In this document: one piece after another, positions 24,331 through 32,625 of the stretch
Layout of the letters: each line of letters opens with the position of its first letter
Position numbering within the stretch: the stretch's first letter is position 1
NCBI RefSeq assembly: GCF_024362345.1
Contig: NZ_CP101505.1
Span: 2,811,501 to 2,875,500 of the forward strand
Direction: 5' to 3'
Source: Polaribacter dokdonensis
Lineage (GTDB): Bacteria > Bacteroidota > Bacteroidia > Flavobacteriales > Flavobacteriaceae
Length of the DNA: 64,000 nt
Position numbers and translations under genes: made by a program
The notes under the pieces: model-generated
Database searches by the model: none
What the model was told of the DNA's origin: nothing
The model's input: the letters and a program-made list of their open reading frames with translations, nothing else

Positions 24331-24809
24331 TGGAAAGAGTTTCTTTGGATCCTATTTTGCCTCAAAATCCTAAAGTTTTTATTTTAGGAACTAAGCCAGG
24401 GAATCTAGAATTAAGGAAACAAGAATATTATGCAAACAATGGAAATTCATTTTGGAAAATTATTTATGAATTGACAGATGAAATATTTAGTAAAAACTAT
24501 GCACAAAGAATAGATGTTTTAAAAAGAAACCATATTGCAGTTTGGGATGTTGCGCAGTTTGGAGAACGTGTAAGACCTGGAGCTCAGAATGTAAAAAATG
24601 AAGTTCCAAATCCAATAAATGAAATTGTAGAAATGTATCCATCAATCAAACAAATCATTTTTAACGGTCAAAAGTCTTATGATTTATATCACAAACATTT
24701 TACTAAAATTGAGGGTATAATTTACGATGTAGTTTTGTCTACAAGTCCTGCAAATACAAGGTTTTCGTTTAGAGAAAAATTAAATAACTGGAAAGAGAAA
24801 ATAGTATGA
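24330..24809 (+). CDS. UDG-superfamily DNA glycosylase (hypoxanthine-DNA glycosylase type)
   Basis: The 159-residue product resembles the DNA-deoxyinosine glycosylase branch of the uracil-DNA glycosylase superfamily. It has FILGTKPGNLELRKQEYY at the N-terminus with the water-activating-loop position, NNGNSFWKII, AVWDVAQFGER, IIFNGQKSYDLY, and a terminal LSTSPANTRFS loop. These enzymes remove deaminated bases from DNA. The gene sits between trpC and trpF, overlapping both by one and four bases, so it is an embedded member of the trp operon. It has no obvious link to tryptophan; the placement may be historical. Confidence 0.82.
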   Translation: MERVSLDPILPQNPKVFILGTKPGNLELRKQEYYANNGNSFWKIIYELTDEIFSKNYAQRIDVLKRNHIAVWDVAQFGERVRPGAQNVKNEVPNPINEIVEMYPSIKQIIFNGQKSYDLYHKHFTKIEGIIYDVVLSTSPANTRFSFREKLNNWKEKIV

Positions 24810-25501
24810 AACTAAAAGTTTGTGGAATGAAATATGTAGATAATATTCAGCAAGTGGCTGAATTACAGCCTGATTATCTAGGCTTTATTTTCTATGAAAA
24901 ATCAAAAAGAAATTTTGAAGGTATTATTCCAGACTTTTCGAATGCAATAAAAAAAACGGGTGTTTTTGTAAATGAGCATTTAGAAATTGTAATTTCATTA
25001 ATAGAAGAGTATAGATTAGATGCTATTCAATTGCATGGAGATGAAACTGTAGCCTATGTAACAGAGTTAAAACAACATTTATCAGAAAGAAGAACTTTGT
25101 TTATTGAAGAAAATAAGTCCATTAAAAAGAGAAAAAATCAACATTATATTTCAAAAAATGAGATTGAAATTATAAAGGTTTTTGGAATTAAAGATTCCTT
25201 TAATTTTGATGTGTTAGAACCTTATTTAGAGGTTGTAGATTATTTTTTGTTTGATACAAAAGGAAAGGAAAGAGGAGGAAATGGAACTCAATTTGATTGG
25301 TCTGTTTTAAATGCTTATCCATTTAATAAACCTTTCTTTTTAAGTGGAGGTATAGGTTTAGAAGAGGTTGAAGAGGTTAAGAAAATTCAAAAATCAGGTT
25401 TACCTATATATGCATTAGACGTAAACAGTAGATTTGAAAGTAAGCCAGGTGTTAAAAAAATAGAAGAATTAGAAAAGTTTAAAAAAGAAGTATTTGTATA
25501 A
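24806..25501 (+). CDS. trpF: Phosphoribosylanthranilate isomerase
   Basis: This 231-residue TIM-barrel isomerase has the N-terminal KVCGMKYVDNI catalytic Cys motif, YLGFIFYEKSKR, GVFVNE, IQLHGDE, FLFDTKGKERGGNGTQFDW (Asp general acid), FFLSGGI and LDVNSRFESKPGVK. It performs the Amadori rearrangement before TrpC. It starts inside the preceding glycosylase gene (4-base overlap) and is followed by a 49-base gap before trpB. Confidence 0.95.
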   Translation: MKLKVCGMKYVDNIQQVAELQPDYLGFIFYEKSKRNFEGIIPDFSNAIKKTGVFVNEHLEIVISLIEEYRLDAIQLHGDETVAYVTELKQHLSERRTLFIEENKSIKKRKNQHYISKNEIEIIKVFGIKDSFNFDVLEPYLEVVDYFLFDTKGKERGGNGTQFDWSVLNAYPFNKPFFLSGGIGLEEVEEVKKIQKSGLPIYALDVNSRFESKPGVKKIEELEKFKKEVFV

Positions 25502-25550
25502 TCACCAATAAGTTGATTTTACACAATAATTGATTATAAAATATAGATTT

Positions 25551-26735
25551 ATGAAATCAAAATTTCACCCAGACAAAAACGGATATTTTGGACAATTTGG
25601 AGGAGCGTTTATCCCTGAATTGTTGCATCCAAATGTGAAGGAGTTAGAAGATAATTATATTCAAATTATCGAATCTAAAGAATTTCAAGACGAATACAAA
25701 TCGCTTTTAAAAGACTTTGTGGGTAGGCCTACACCTTTATATTTGGCAAAAACTTTGTCAGAAAAATATGGAGCTCATATTTATTTGAAGAGAGAAGATT
25801 TATGTCATACAGGTGCACATAAAGTAAACAATACTGTTGGTCAGATTTTAATTGCTAAGAAATTAGGTAAAACTAAAATAATTGCTGAAACTGGTGCTGG
25901 TCAGCATGGAGTAGCAACAGCTACAGTTTGTGCTTTAATGGGTTTAGATTGTACTGTTTTTATGGGCGAAAAAGACATTGTTCGTCAAGCACCAAATGTT
26001 GCTCGAATGAAAATGTTAGGAGCCAAGATTGTACCTGCAACATCTGGCTCTAAAACTTTAAAAGATGCTACTAATGAAGCTATTCGATATTGGATTCAAA
26101 ACCCAGAAACTTTCTATTTAATTGGTTCTGTTGTAGGTCCTCATCCACATCCAGATATGGTTGCACGTTTACAAGCTATTATTTCTGAAGAAATGAAATG
26201 GCAGTTAAAAGAAAAAACGGGTAAAGAAGATCCAGATACAATTATAGCTTGTGTTGGTGGTGGTTCTAATGCTGCTGGTGCTTTTTATCATTATTTTGAT
26301 GATGAAGATGTAGAATTAATTGCTGTTGAAGCTGCAGGTTTAGGTGTAAATTCAGGTGAAAGTGCAGCAACTTCTCAATTGGGTGAAGTTGGCATTATAC
26401 ATGGTTCTAAAACTATTTTAATGCAAGATGATTATGGGCAAATTGTAGAGCCTTATTCTATTTCTGCTGGGTTAGATTATCCTGGTGTTGGCCCTTTGCA
26501 CGCTTATTTGTATGAAAGTGGAAGAGCTAAATTTATGAATGCAACAGACAAGGAAGCTTTGGCTGCTGGTTTTGAATTAACGAAGTTAGAGGGTATTATT
26601 CCTGCTTTAGAAACTGCGCATGCTTTAGCTGTTTTGCCTAAAATAGATTTTAAGAAAGATCAAGTTGTTGTTATCAATTTATCTGGAAGAGGAGACAAGG
26701 ATTTAGAAACATTTATTCAACATTTAGAAGATTAA
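25551..26735 (+). CDS. trpB: Tryptophan synthase beta chain
   Basis: This 394-residue PLP enzyme joins indole and serine. The PLP lysine motif is present ([16 protein letters not shown]), with [13 protein letters not shown], the phosphate loop GGGSNAAG, and the C-terminal SGRGDKDLE. The ATG at 25551 is chosen; an in-frame TTG at 25530 would add seven residues with no family match. The start [14 protein letters not shown] is typical of TrpB1. Confidence 0.97.
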   Translation: MKSKFHPDKNGYFGQFGGAFIPELLHPNVKELEDNYIQIIESKEFQDEYKSLLKDFVGRPTPLYLAKTLSEKYGAHIYLKREDLCHTGAHKVNNTVGQILIAKKLGKTKIIAETGAGQHGVATATVCALMGLDCTVFMGEKDIVRQAPNVARMKMLGAKIVPATSGSKTLKDATNEAIRYWIQNPETFYLIGSVVGPHPHPDMVARLQAIISEEMKWQLKEKTGKEDPDTIIACVGGGSNAAGAFYHYFDDEDVELIAVEAAGLGVNSGESAATSQLGEVGIIHGSKTILMQDDYGQIVEPYSISAGLDYPGVGPLHAYLYESGRAKFMNATDKEALAAGFELTKLEGIIPALETAHALAVLPKIDFKKDQVVVINLSGRGDKDLETFIQHLED

Positions 26736-26737
26736 GC

Positions 26738-27502
26738 ATGAATTCAATTCAAAAAATATTCGAACAGAAAGATGAAAATCTTTTATCAATTTATTTTACT
26801 TGTGGCTATCCTGAGCTAAATGACACTAATAAAGTAATTAAAACATTAGAAGCTAATAATGTCGATTTTATTGAGGTAGGGTTACCTTATTCAGATCCTT
26901 TAGCAGATGGGCCAACCATACAAGATAGTAGTCAGCAAGCTTTAAAAAATGGAATTAATTTAGATATTGTTTTTGAGCAGTTAATGGAGATTAAAGAAAC
27001 CAATAAAACACCTTTAGTTTTAATGGGCTATTTAAATCAAATGCTTAAATATGGAGAGGATAAATTTTGTAAAAAAGTTGTAGAATGTGGAATAGATACT
27101 TTAATTATTCCAGATTTACCAATGGTAGAGTTTGAAAACCATTATCAGCAATTGTTTGATAAATATGGATTGACAAATGTATTTTTAATTACACCTCATA
27201 CCTCAGAAGAACGTATTCATAAGATAGATAATTATACAAACGCTTTTATTTATGTGGTTGCTTCTGCATCTATTACTGGTGCAAAAGGTGAAATTTCTAA
27301 CCAACAAATTGCCTACTTTGAAAGAATAAAAGCAATGAAATTGAAAAGCAAGTTAATAATAGGTTTTGGTATTTCTGATAGTAAAACATTTACGACAGCA
27401 TGTTCTTATGCAAATGGTGCAATTATAGGTTCTGCTTTTATTAAAAGTTTAAAAAGTACAGGAGTTTCAGGAATTGGAAACTTTATATCTGGAATTAGAT
27501 AA
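26738..27502 (+). CDS. trpA: Tryptophan synthase alpha chain
   Basis: This 254-residue TIM barrel cleaves indole-glycerol phosphate and channels indole to TrpB. Motifs: YFTCGYPEL, the catalytic Glu/Asp in DFIEVGLPYSDPLADGPTIQ, VLMGYLNQML, GIDTLIIPDLP and the phosphate loop GFGISDS. It starts 2 bases after trpB and ends the trp operon, followed by a terminator. Confidence 0.96.
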   Translation: MNSIQKIFEQKDENLLSIYFTCGYPELNDTNKVIKTLEANNVDFIEVGLPYSDPLADGPTIQDSSQQALKNGINLDIVFEQLMEIKETNKTPLVLMGYLNQMLKYGEDKFCKKVVECGIDTLIIPDLPMVEFENHYQQLFDKYGLTNVFLITPHTSEERIHKIDNYTNAFIYVVASASITGAKGEISNQQIAYFERIKAMKLKSKLIIGFGISDSKTFTTACSYANGAIIGSAFIKSLKSTGVSGIGNFISGIR

Positions 27503-27520
27503 TTTAAAATTTTAGCTATA

Positions 27521-27552
27521 AAAAAAAGCGATGTTATAACATCGCTTTTTTT
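27521..27552 (+). terminator. Bidirectional terminator of the trp operon
   Basis: The palindrome GCGATGTTATAACATCGC (27528-27545) is flanked by A and T runs, so it can end both the trp operon and the convergent gene at 27567. Confidence 0.92.
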
Positions 27553-27566
27553 ATGCTTTTTATATG

Positions 27567-28208
27567 TTAGTTAATTGTAGTTGTTACCTCAATAACTCCA
27601 TTAGCTCCTCTTAAGCCATAAATTGATGTTTCTGGCCCTTTTAAAACTTTTATTTTTCTAATAGTAGTAGGTACTATATCACCAAAGGTATCAACGTCTA
27701 CTGGTACTCCATTTAATATTAATAATGGAGATCTTGCACCACTCCAAGAAGCTGTACCTCTAATACTAATTACATTTGTTGTAGATACATTAACACCAGC
27801 AACTTTTCCTCTTAAATAATCATAAATGTCTCTAAATTGAATTGGATCTGCAATTTTTGTATCACGTCTTCCTGATACATAATTTTCATCATTCTTATCA
27901 CTAACAATATTAATAATCATAGAACTTTGTCCATTATAAGCTACTTTTTTAACACCTACTAAAGGAGAGAATGCTGTTATTTCTTTTGGAGCTTTATCTA
28001 ATTTAACTTTAAAATAACCAGCTTTGTTGGCTACTCTTCTTTGCTTTACATTGTCTATTAAAATAACTGCACCAGGAACTGCATTGTTATTGGCGTCTTT
28101 TACAAGAATTGTTAATTTAATTTTTTCTCCAGATTTTTTCTCTTGTGCAGAGAAATTAGCAGTAAATATAAAAGCTGCTAATAACATTAAGGTTTTTACT
28201 AATTTCAT
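27567..28208 (-). CDS. Stand-alone SusC/TonB-type plug-domain protein
   Basis: The 213-residue product has a signal peptide (TLMLLAAFIFTANFSAQ), then a carboxypeptidase-regulatory-like beta domain (about 30-105). It ends with a SusC-type plug (about 125-213): SIRGTASWSGARSPLLILNGVPVD, IRKIKVLKGPETSIYGLRGANGVIEVTT. The beta-barrel that normally follows is absent; the gene ends cleanly, next to a terminator, so it does not look like a broken receptor. It may act as a periplasmic partner of TonB-dependent systems. Function unknown. Confidence 0.85.
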   Translation of the reverse strand: MKLVKTLMLLAAFIFTANFSAQEKKSGEKIKLTILVKDANNNAVPGAVILIDNVKQRRVANKAGYFKVKLDKAPKEITAFSPLVGVKKVAYNGQSSMIINIVSDKNDENYVSGRRDTKIADPIQFRDIYDYLRGKVAGVNVSTTNVISIRGTASWSGARSPLLILNGVPVDVDTFGDIVPTTIRKIKVLKGPETSIYGLRGANGVIEVTTTIN

Positions 28209-28318
28209 ATCGTTTGATTTTTTTTTAATACATCAAGAATAATGCCAGTATTATTAACAGAATTCACAATAAAAATACTTAAAATAAACTAATAATTCAA
28301 TTAAATAAACGTTTTTAA

Positions 28319-29941
28319 CTATTCTGCTTGATAAACTTTTTCACCATTTAAATAGGTTGTAATAGCCTTTGTAGAAGGTAGTTTTGATTCTTCTACAGCC
28401 ATAATATCTTGATTTAATATTACAAAATCAGCAAATTTACCTACTTCAATACTTCCTTTTTCATCTTCTTCAAAATTTGAATAAGCAGCCCAAAGTGTCA
28501 TCCCTTTTAAAGTTTCTTCTCTAGAAAGTGCATTTTCCATTTGAAAACCATTTTCAGGATAATTATTTAAATCTTTTCGAGCTACAGAAGCATAAAAGGT
28601 ATAAAAAGGATTAACCTTTTCTACTGGGAAATCTGTACCTAATGCTACTTTTCCATAATTGTTTAATAAATCTTTAAAAGCATAAGCACCTTCCATTCTC
28701 TCTTTACCAACTCTGTCTGCAGCCCAATACATGTCTGAGGTTGCATGTGTAGGTTGTACTGATGGTAAGATGTTATCGAAATTTTTAAAATCTTCTGGAC
28801 TGATAATTTGTGCATGTTCTATTCTCCAACGTCTATTTTTTTTATTTTTTAAAACATCTTTATAAGTTTTTACTAACCAAGTATTAGCAGAATCTCCAAT
28901 TGCATGTGTGTTCATTTGAAATTCAGAAGCAGCAATTTGTCTTGCAATTTCTTGATATCTTTCAGGACTATAAATCAAAGCTCCATAATGATTATCTCTA
29001 TCTGAATACGATTTTCTCATAGCAGCACCTCTAGAACCTAAAGCTCCATCACCATAAACTTTGAATGATCTTACATTTAGGTAATCTGTTTTATAAGTTC
29101 CCTTATTTAAATAGTAATCAATTTGTTCTTGTTTATCACCAGAAATCATAGCGTAAATTCTCATTTTTAACTTTTTGCTATTTTGCAATTCATCAATAAG
29201 TTCTATGGTGTTTCTGTCTAAACCAGCATCATCTACAGTGGTTAATCCATAAGAAAAACAGATGTCTTGCGCATCTAGTAAACCTTTAATGGCAACTTCT
29301 TTAGAAACTGAAGGTAGCTTTATAAAATCCATTGCAGCATCAATTAAAACTCCAGTAATTTTACCATCCTTTTTAATGATTTCTCCACCAGAAACTTCTG
29401 TTTCATTTGTAATTTCTGTTAAATCTAAGGCAGCTTGATTTACTAATAGTGCATGACCATCAACCCTAGTTACTGCAACAGGTGTTGTAGGAAATAGCTC
29501 ATCTAATTTCTCTTTAGTAGGAAATTCTTTTATTTCCCAATCATTTTGATCCCAACCACGACCTGTAATATAGGTAGTGTTTTTTTCTTTTTGAAACGCT
29601 ACTAATTTTTGAAGCACATCATCATAACTAGTTGTGCCCTCCAAATCTACTTTCTGTTGTTGTAAACCCATTCTATAAAAATGACAATGAGCATCAATTA
29701 AGCCAGGAACAATAGTTTGGTTTTTAGCATCAATAATATTGTCTGATTGGTATTTATCTTCAATTTCTGAAGTAGTACCCACAGCAATAAATTTACCATC
29801 TTTAATCGCAAATGCTTCTTCATTATCAAAAGATGAATTTACTGTGTAGGCATTTGCATTTACAACAATTAAATCTGCTTGCTCTTTTTGACAAGAGGTA
29901 ATTAAAAGTATAAAAATAAAAAGTGGGTATAAATTTTTCAT
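28319..29941 (-). CDS. Amidohydrolase-family lipoprotein (YtcJ-like)
   Basis: The 540-residue enzyme has a lipoprotein signal (LYPLFIFILLITSC), then a metal-dependent amidohydrolase fold: VPGLIDAHCHFYRMG (HxH), RVDGHALLVN, KVYGDGALGSRGA, NTHAIGDSA, WRIEHAQII, and the terminal metal Asp in LGTDFPVEKVNP. YtcJ-like members hydrolyse N-substituted amides or formamides, but the substrate cannot be predicted. It is probably anchored in the envelope. It lies in a minus-strand run with a DoxX-like gene and an M28 peptidase. Confidence 0.9.
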   Translation of the reverse strand: MKNLYPLFIFILLITSCQKEQADLIVVNANAYTVNSSFDNEEAFAIKDGKFIAVGTTSEIEDKYQSDNIIDAKNQTIVPGLIDAHCHFYRMGLQQQKVDLEGTTSYDDVLQKLVAFQKEKNTTYITGRGWDQNDWEIKEFPTKEKLDELFPTTPVAVTRVDGHALLVNQAALDLTEITNETEVSGGEIIKKDGKITGVLIDAAMDFIKLPSVSKEVAIKGLLDAQDICFSYGLTTVDDAGLDRNTIELIDELQNSKKLKMRIYAMISGDKQEQIDYYLNKGTYKTDYLNVRSFKVYGDGALGSRGAAMRKSYSDRDNHYGALIYSPERYQEIARQIAASEFQMNTHAIGDSANTWLVKTYKDVLKNKKNRRWRIEHAQIISPEDFKNFDNILPSVQPTHATSDMYWAADRVGKERMEGAYAFKDLLNNYGKVALGTDFPVEKVNPFYTFYASVARKDLNNYPENGFQMENALSREETLKGMTLWAAYSNFEEDEKGSIEVGKFADFVILNQDIMAVEESKLPSTKAITTYLNGEKVYQAE

Positions 29942-29951
29942 TTGATATAAA

Positions 29952-30314
29952 TTAAGCGTTGATATATATTAAATAAGCACCATAAATCAGAACAAATTGA
30001 AATGGTATCCTTACAATTGCTATAGTTTTTGAGCCAATAGCTGGTCTTTTTTTAGTGACATCCCAAATATGTATGGGTAATAAAAAAATCAATAAAAAGA
30101 TAATTCCTAAAGCTGCAAATTTTTGGGTTTGAGGAAAAAACACACCTAAACCTAACACCAGTTCAATAAGCCCAAAAATATAATTTACTAGTTTTTTTGG
30201 AAAGATATCAGGTATAAAATGTTTAAATATATTTGGTTTAATAATATGCATGATTCCTGCATATGAGAAAAATCCACCAAAAATTATTTTCAATACAATG
30301 ATTACTATATCCAT
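29952..30314 (-). CDS. DoxX-like small membrane protein
   Basis: The 120-residue protein has four hydrophobic helices and a DoxX/MauE-type pattern: IIFGGFFSYAGIMHIIKP at the start, FGLIELVLGLGVFFP in the middle, and AIVRIPFQFVLIYGAYL at the end. The family includes quinol-oxidase-associated and redox-linked membrane proteins; the exact role is unknown. It is packed 4 bases from the M28 peptidase gene and 10 bases from the amidohydrolase, so the three likely form one operon. Confidence 0.75.
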   Translation of the reverse strand: MDIVIIVLKIIFGGFFSYAGIMHIIKPNIFKHFIPDIFPKKLVNYIFGLIELVLGLGVFFPQTQKFAALGIIFLLIFLLPIHIWDVTKKRPAIGSKTIAIVRIPFQFVLIYGAYLIYINA

Positions 30315-30318
30315 CAGA

Positions 30319-31752
30319 TTATAATTTTACAGGTGTATCTCCATAGAGATATTTGTCCATTAAATAAACAATACTAGCCATAGATGCACTACCTAATTCT
30401 AACTCTCTTTTATTTACTTTATCAAAAGTATCTCTGCTAGTATGATGATAATCGAAATAACGTTGTGAGTCTGGTCTGTAACCTACTAAGGTTACATTTT
30501 CATCTTTTAAAGGACTAATATCTGCACCTGAACCTCCTTTTTCTATGTCATGTAAACCATAAGGAGATAATAGTTTTTTCCAGCTTTGTAAAAGAGTTGT
30601 GTTTGCAGAATTTGCATCTATAGAGAAACCTCTTGGTGTATGACCACCTGAATCTGATTCTAAGCCACCTATATGATTTTCTTTGTTTAGCGTAGCTAAT
30701 TCAGCATATTTTTTAGCTCCTCTTGTGCCATTTTCCTCGTTCATAAAAAACACGATTCGAATTGTGTTTTTAGGTTTTATGTTGTTTTTTTTAAATAGAT
30801 AAGCTACTTCTAATGATTGTACAACTCCTGTACCATCATCATGTGCACCTTCTCCTAAATCCCAAGAATCTAAATGCCCACCAACTACAAATATGTTTTC
30901 TGGTGTTTCACTACCTCTAATTTCGCCAACTACATTAAAAGAGGGTGCATCTGGAAGTGTTTCGCAGTTTTGCTTGAAATAGAATTTTAAATTAGGATTT
31001 GAAATTAAATCTTTGCTCAAATTTTCTGCAGCAAGAGAGCTTATTGCAGCTGCAGGTATGTGTTGTTCTGCAGGTAAATCTCCATAACTCATAGTTCCTG
31101 TATGAGGAAAATCGTCTATTGAGTTGGTCATAGATCTTACAATTACACCTTTTGCTCCAAATTTACCACAAATTGCAGCTCCTCTAACTCTTTGATCTAC
31201 ACAACCACCATAAGCTTTAAATGTGTGTATTAAGGTGTTGTCAAAAGGTCTATTAAAGAAGACTATTTTATCTTTCATTTTATCTCCTAAAGCTTCTGCT
31301 TCCTCTAAACTTTTAACTTCTATAACTTCTGCCAAAACTCCAGAATTAGGTGTTGCTACAGAAAAGCCTAAGGCACAAATAGCTACGTTTTTTTGAACAC
31401 CATTTGTTGTGTAGGTAGCAATTTCTTTTTCACCTCTAACCCAATGAGGAACCATAACAGGTTGCAGCCAAATTGAATCTAATCCTACTTCATTCATTAC
31501 TTTTTCTCCCCATTCAACAGCCATTTGGGCTTCTGGAGAACCAGATAATCTACCACCAACATTTTGCGTTAAATCTCTTAACCATTCATAAGATTTACCA
31601 TTGGTTAAAGCAGTGTTAAAAAAGGTCTTAATATTGGTTGAATCTGATTTTTCTTCAGCAGTTAATTGATTGTCATCTATGGGTTTTTCTTGTTTTTCAT
31701 TACAAGAAATCATTAAAAGTGAAAGAGAAAGAAAGAAAAGAATTTTTTTCAT
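30319..31752 (-). CDS. M28-family metallopeptidase lipoprotein (carboxypeptidase Q-like)
   Basis: The 477-residue product starts with a lipoprotein signal (ILFFLSLSLLMISC). The catalytic domain shows the M28 zinc ligands: GGHLDSWDLGEGAHDDGTG (His and bridging Asp), NEENGTRGAKKYAE (Glu pair), ESDSGGHTPRG and DYHHTSRDTFDKV (final His). A PA-like insert (about 130-240) precedes it. It probably trims peptides at the cell surface or periplasm. It belongs to a three-gene unit with the DoxX-like and amidohydrolase genes. Confidence 0.9.
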   Translation of the reverse strand: MKKILFFLSLSLLMISCNEKQEKPIDDNQLTAEEKSDSTNIKTFFNTALTNGKSYEWLRDLTQNVGGRLSGSPEAQMAVEWGEKVMNEVGLDSIWLQPVMVPHWVRGEKEIATYTTNGVQKNVAICALGFSVATPNSGVLAEVIEVKSLEEAEALGDKMKDKIVFFNRPFDNTLIHTFKAYGGCVDQRVRGAAICGKFGAKGVIVRSMTNSIDDFPHTGTMSYGDLPAEQHIPAAAISSLAAENLSKDLISNPNLKFYFKQNCETLPDAPSFNVVGEIRGSETPENIFVVGGHLDSWDLGEGAHDDGTGVVQSLEVAYLFKKNNIKPKNTIRIVFFMNEENGTRGAKKYAELATLNKENHIGGLESDSGGHTPRGFSIDANSANTTLLQSWKKLLSPYGLHDIEKGGSGADISPLKDENVTLVGYRPDSQRYFDYHHTSRDTFDKVNKRELELGSASMASIVYLMDKYLYGDTPVKL

Positions 31753-31823
31753 TTTGTAGTTTTTTTATTCAGTTTATAAAACTACGAAAATCAAGAGAGA
31801 TTATAAGAACAATTTAGAAGGAT

Positions 31824-32540
31824 TTAAACTTGCTCTAATAGTTTAACAGACTCTTTATAAATGTATTTATATTTCTTCTTGTTAGTTTCAATCATATTAT
31901 CGATTTCAGAAATAATTACATCTAGCGTATTTTTTGCATCATCTTTGTTTTCCTGTCTGACCAAAAAGCGAGCGAATTCAAGTCTTTCAGGATAGTTGGA
32001 GTACCTAATATTGGTTTTTTTAAACTCAATTTCGGCTTTATCATTAAAACCACATTTTTCTAAAGAAATAGCATAAATACAAATGGTGCCTTTAAAGAAT
32101 TTGTCTAAATCTATTTGATCTGCACATTCAACAACTTTTTTATAGTTCTTAAGTTCAAAATAGCACTTTGCCAATTTGTTTAGAGTGTGTTTGTCTTGAT
32201 GCACGTTAGATTCTAATGCTTTTTCGTAAAATAGAATGGCTTCTGGGTAGTTTTTATTCTCTCTATAGGCGTCTGCCAAATTAGATTTATTTTGAAAAGA
32301 ATCTGCAAATTTTAGCTTTTCTTTGAGATCTTTTATCTTTTTGCCTGGGTTTAAAGAGTTTCTAATTTTATCATTAGCATTCGAAATATTTCTGCTACTT
32401 ACAATTTCTAGAAAAAAGTAAACTAGAGCTCCAATTACAGGTACAAAAAAAACGATGAAATACCAGTAGTAATCATTTCTGCTTTTATAAATATGAAAGA
32501 TACAAAACGCTTGGAAAGCGATTAATAGGTAATAAATCAT
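31824..32540 (-). CDS. Membrane-anchored TPR protein
   Basis: The 238-residue protein starts with two short hydrophobic segments (YYLLIAFQAFCIFHI and YWYFIVFFVPVIGALVYFFLE) joined by a charged turn, like the PLDc_N-type anchor seen in TPR membrane proteins. TPR-like repeats follow (YPEAILFYEKALESN, YKKVVECADQI, DKAEIEFKKTNI). It is likely an inner-membrane scaffold facing the cytoplasm. No specific partner is evident. Confidence 0.75.
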   Translation of the reverse strand: MIYYLLIAFQAFCIFHIYKSRNDYYWYFIVFFVPVIGALVYFFLEIVSSRNISNANDKIRNSLNPGKKIKDLKEKLKFADSFQNKSNLADAYRENKNYPEAILFYEKALESNVHQDKHTLNKLAKCYFELKNYKKVVECADQIDLDKFFKGTICIYAISLEKCGFNDKAEIEFKKTNIRYSNYPERLEFARFLVRQENKDDAKNTLDVIISEIDNMIETNKKKYKYIYKESVKLLEQV

Positions 32541-32625
32541 AGAGGCACAAATATAATTAAAAACTTAGGGGATACTCTTGGCTTTTTAGATAAGTTGTGC
32601 TTTTTGTCTGTTAATTGATAATTTA

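Noticed and set aside
27567..28208. Pseudogene of a SusC receptor
   Set aside because: The ORF ends cleanly before a terminator with no barrel remnants on either side.
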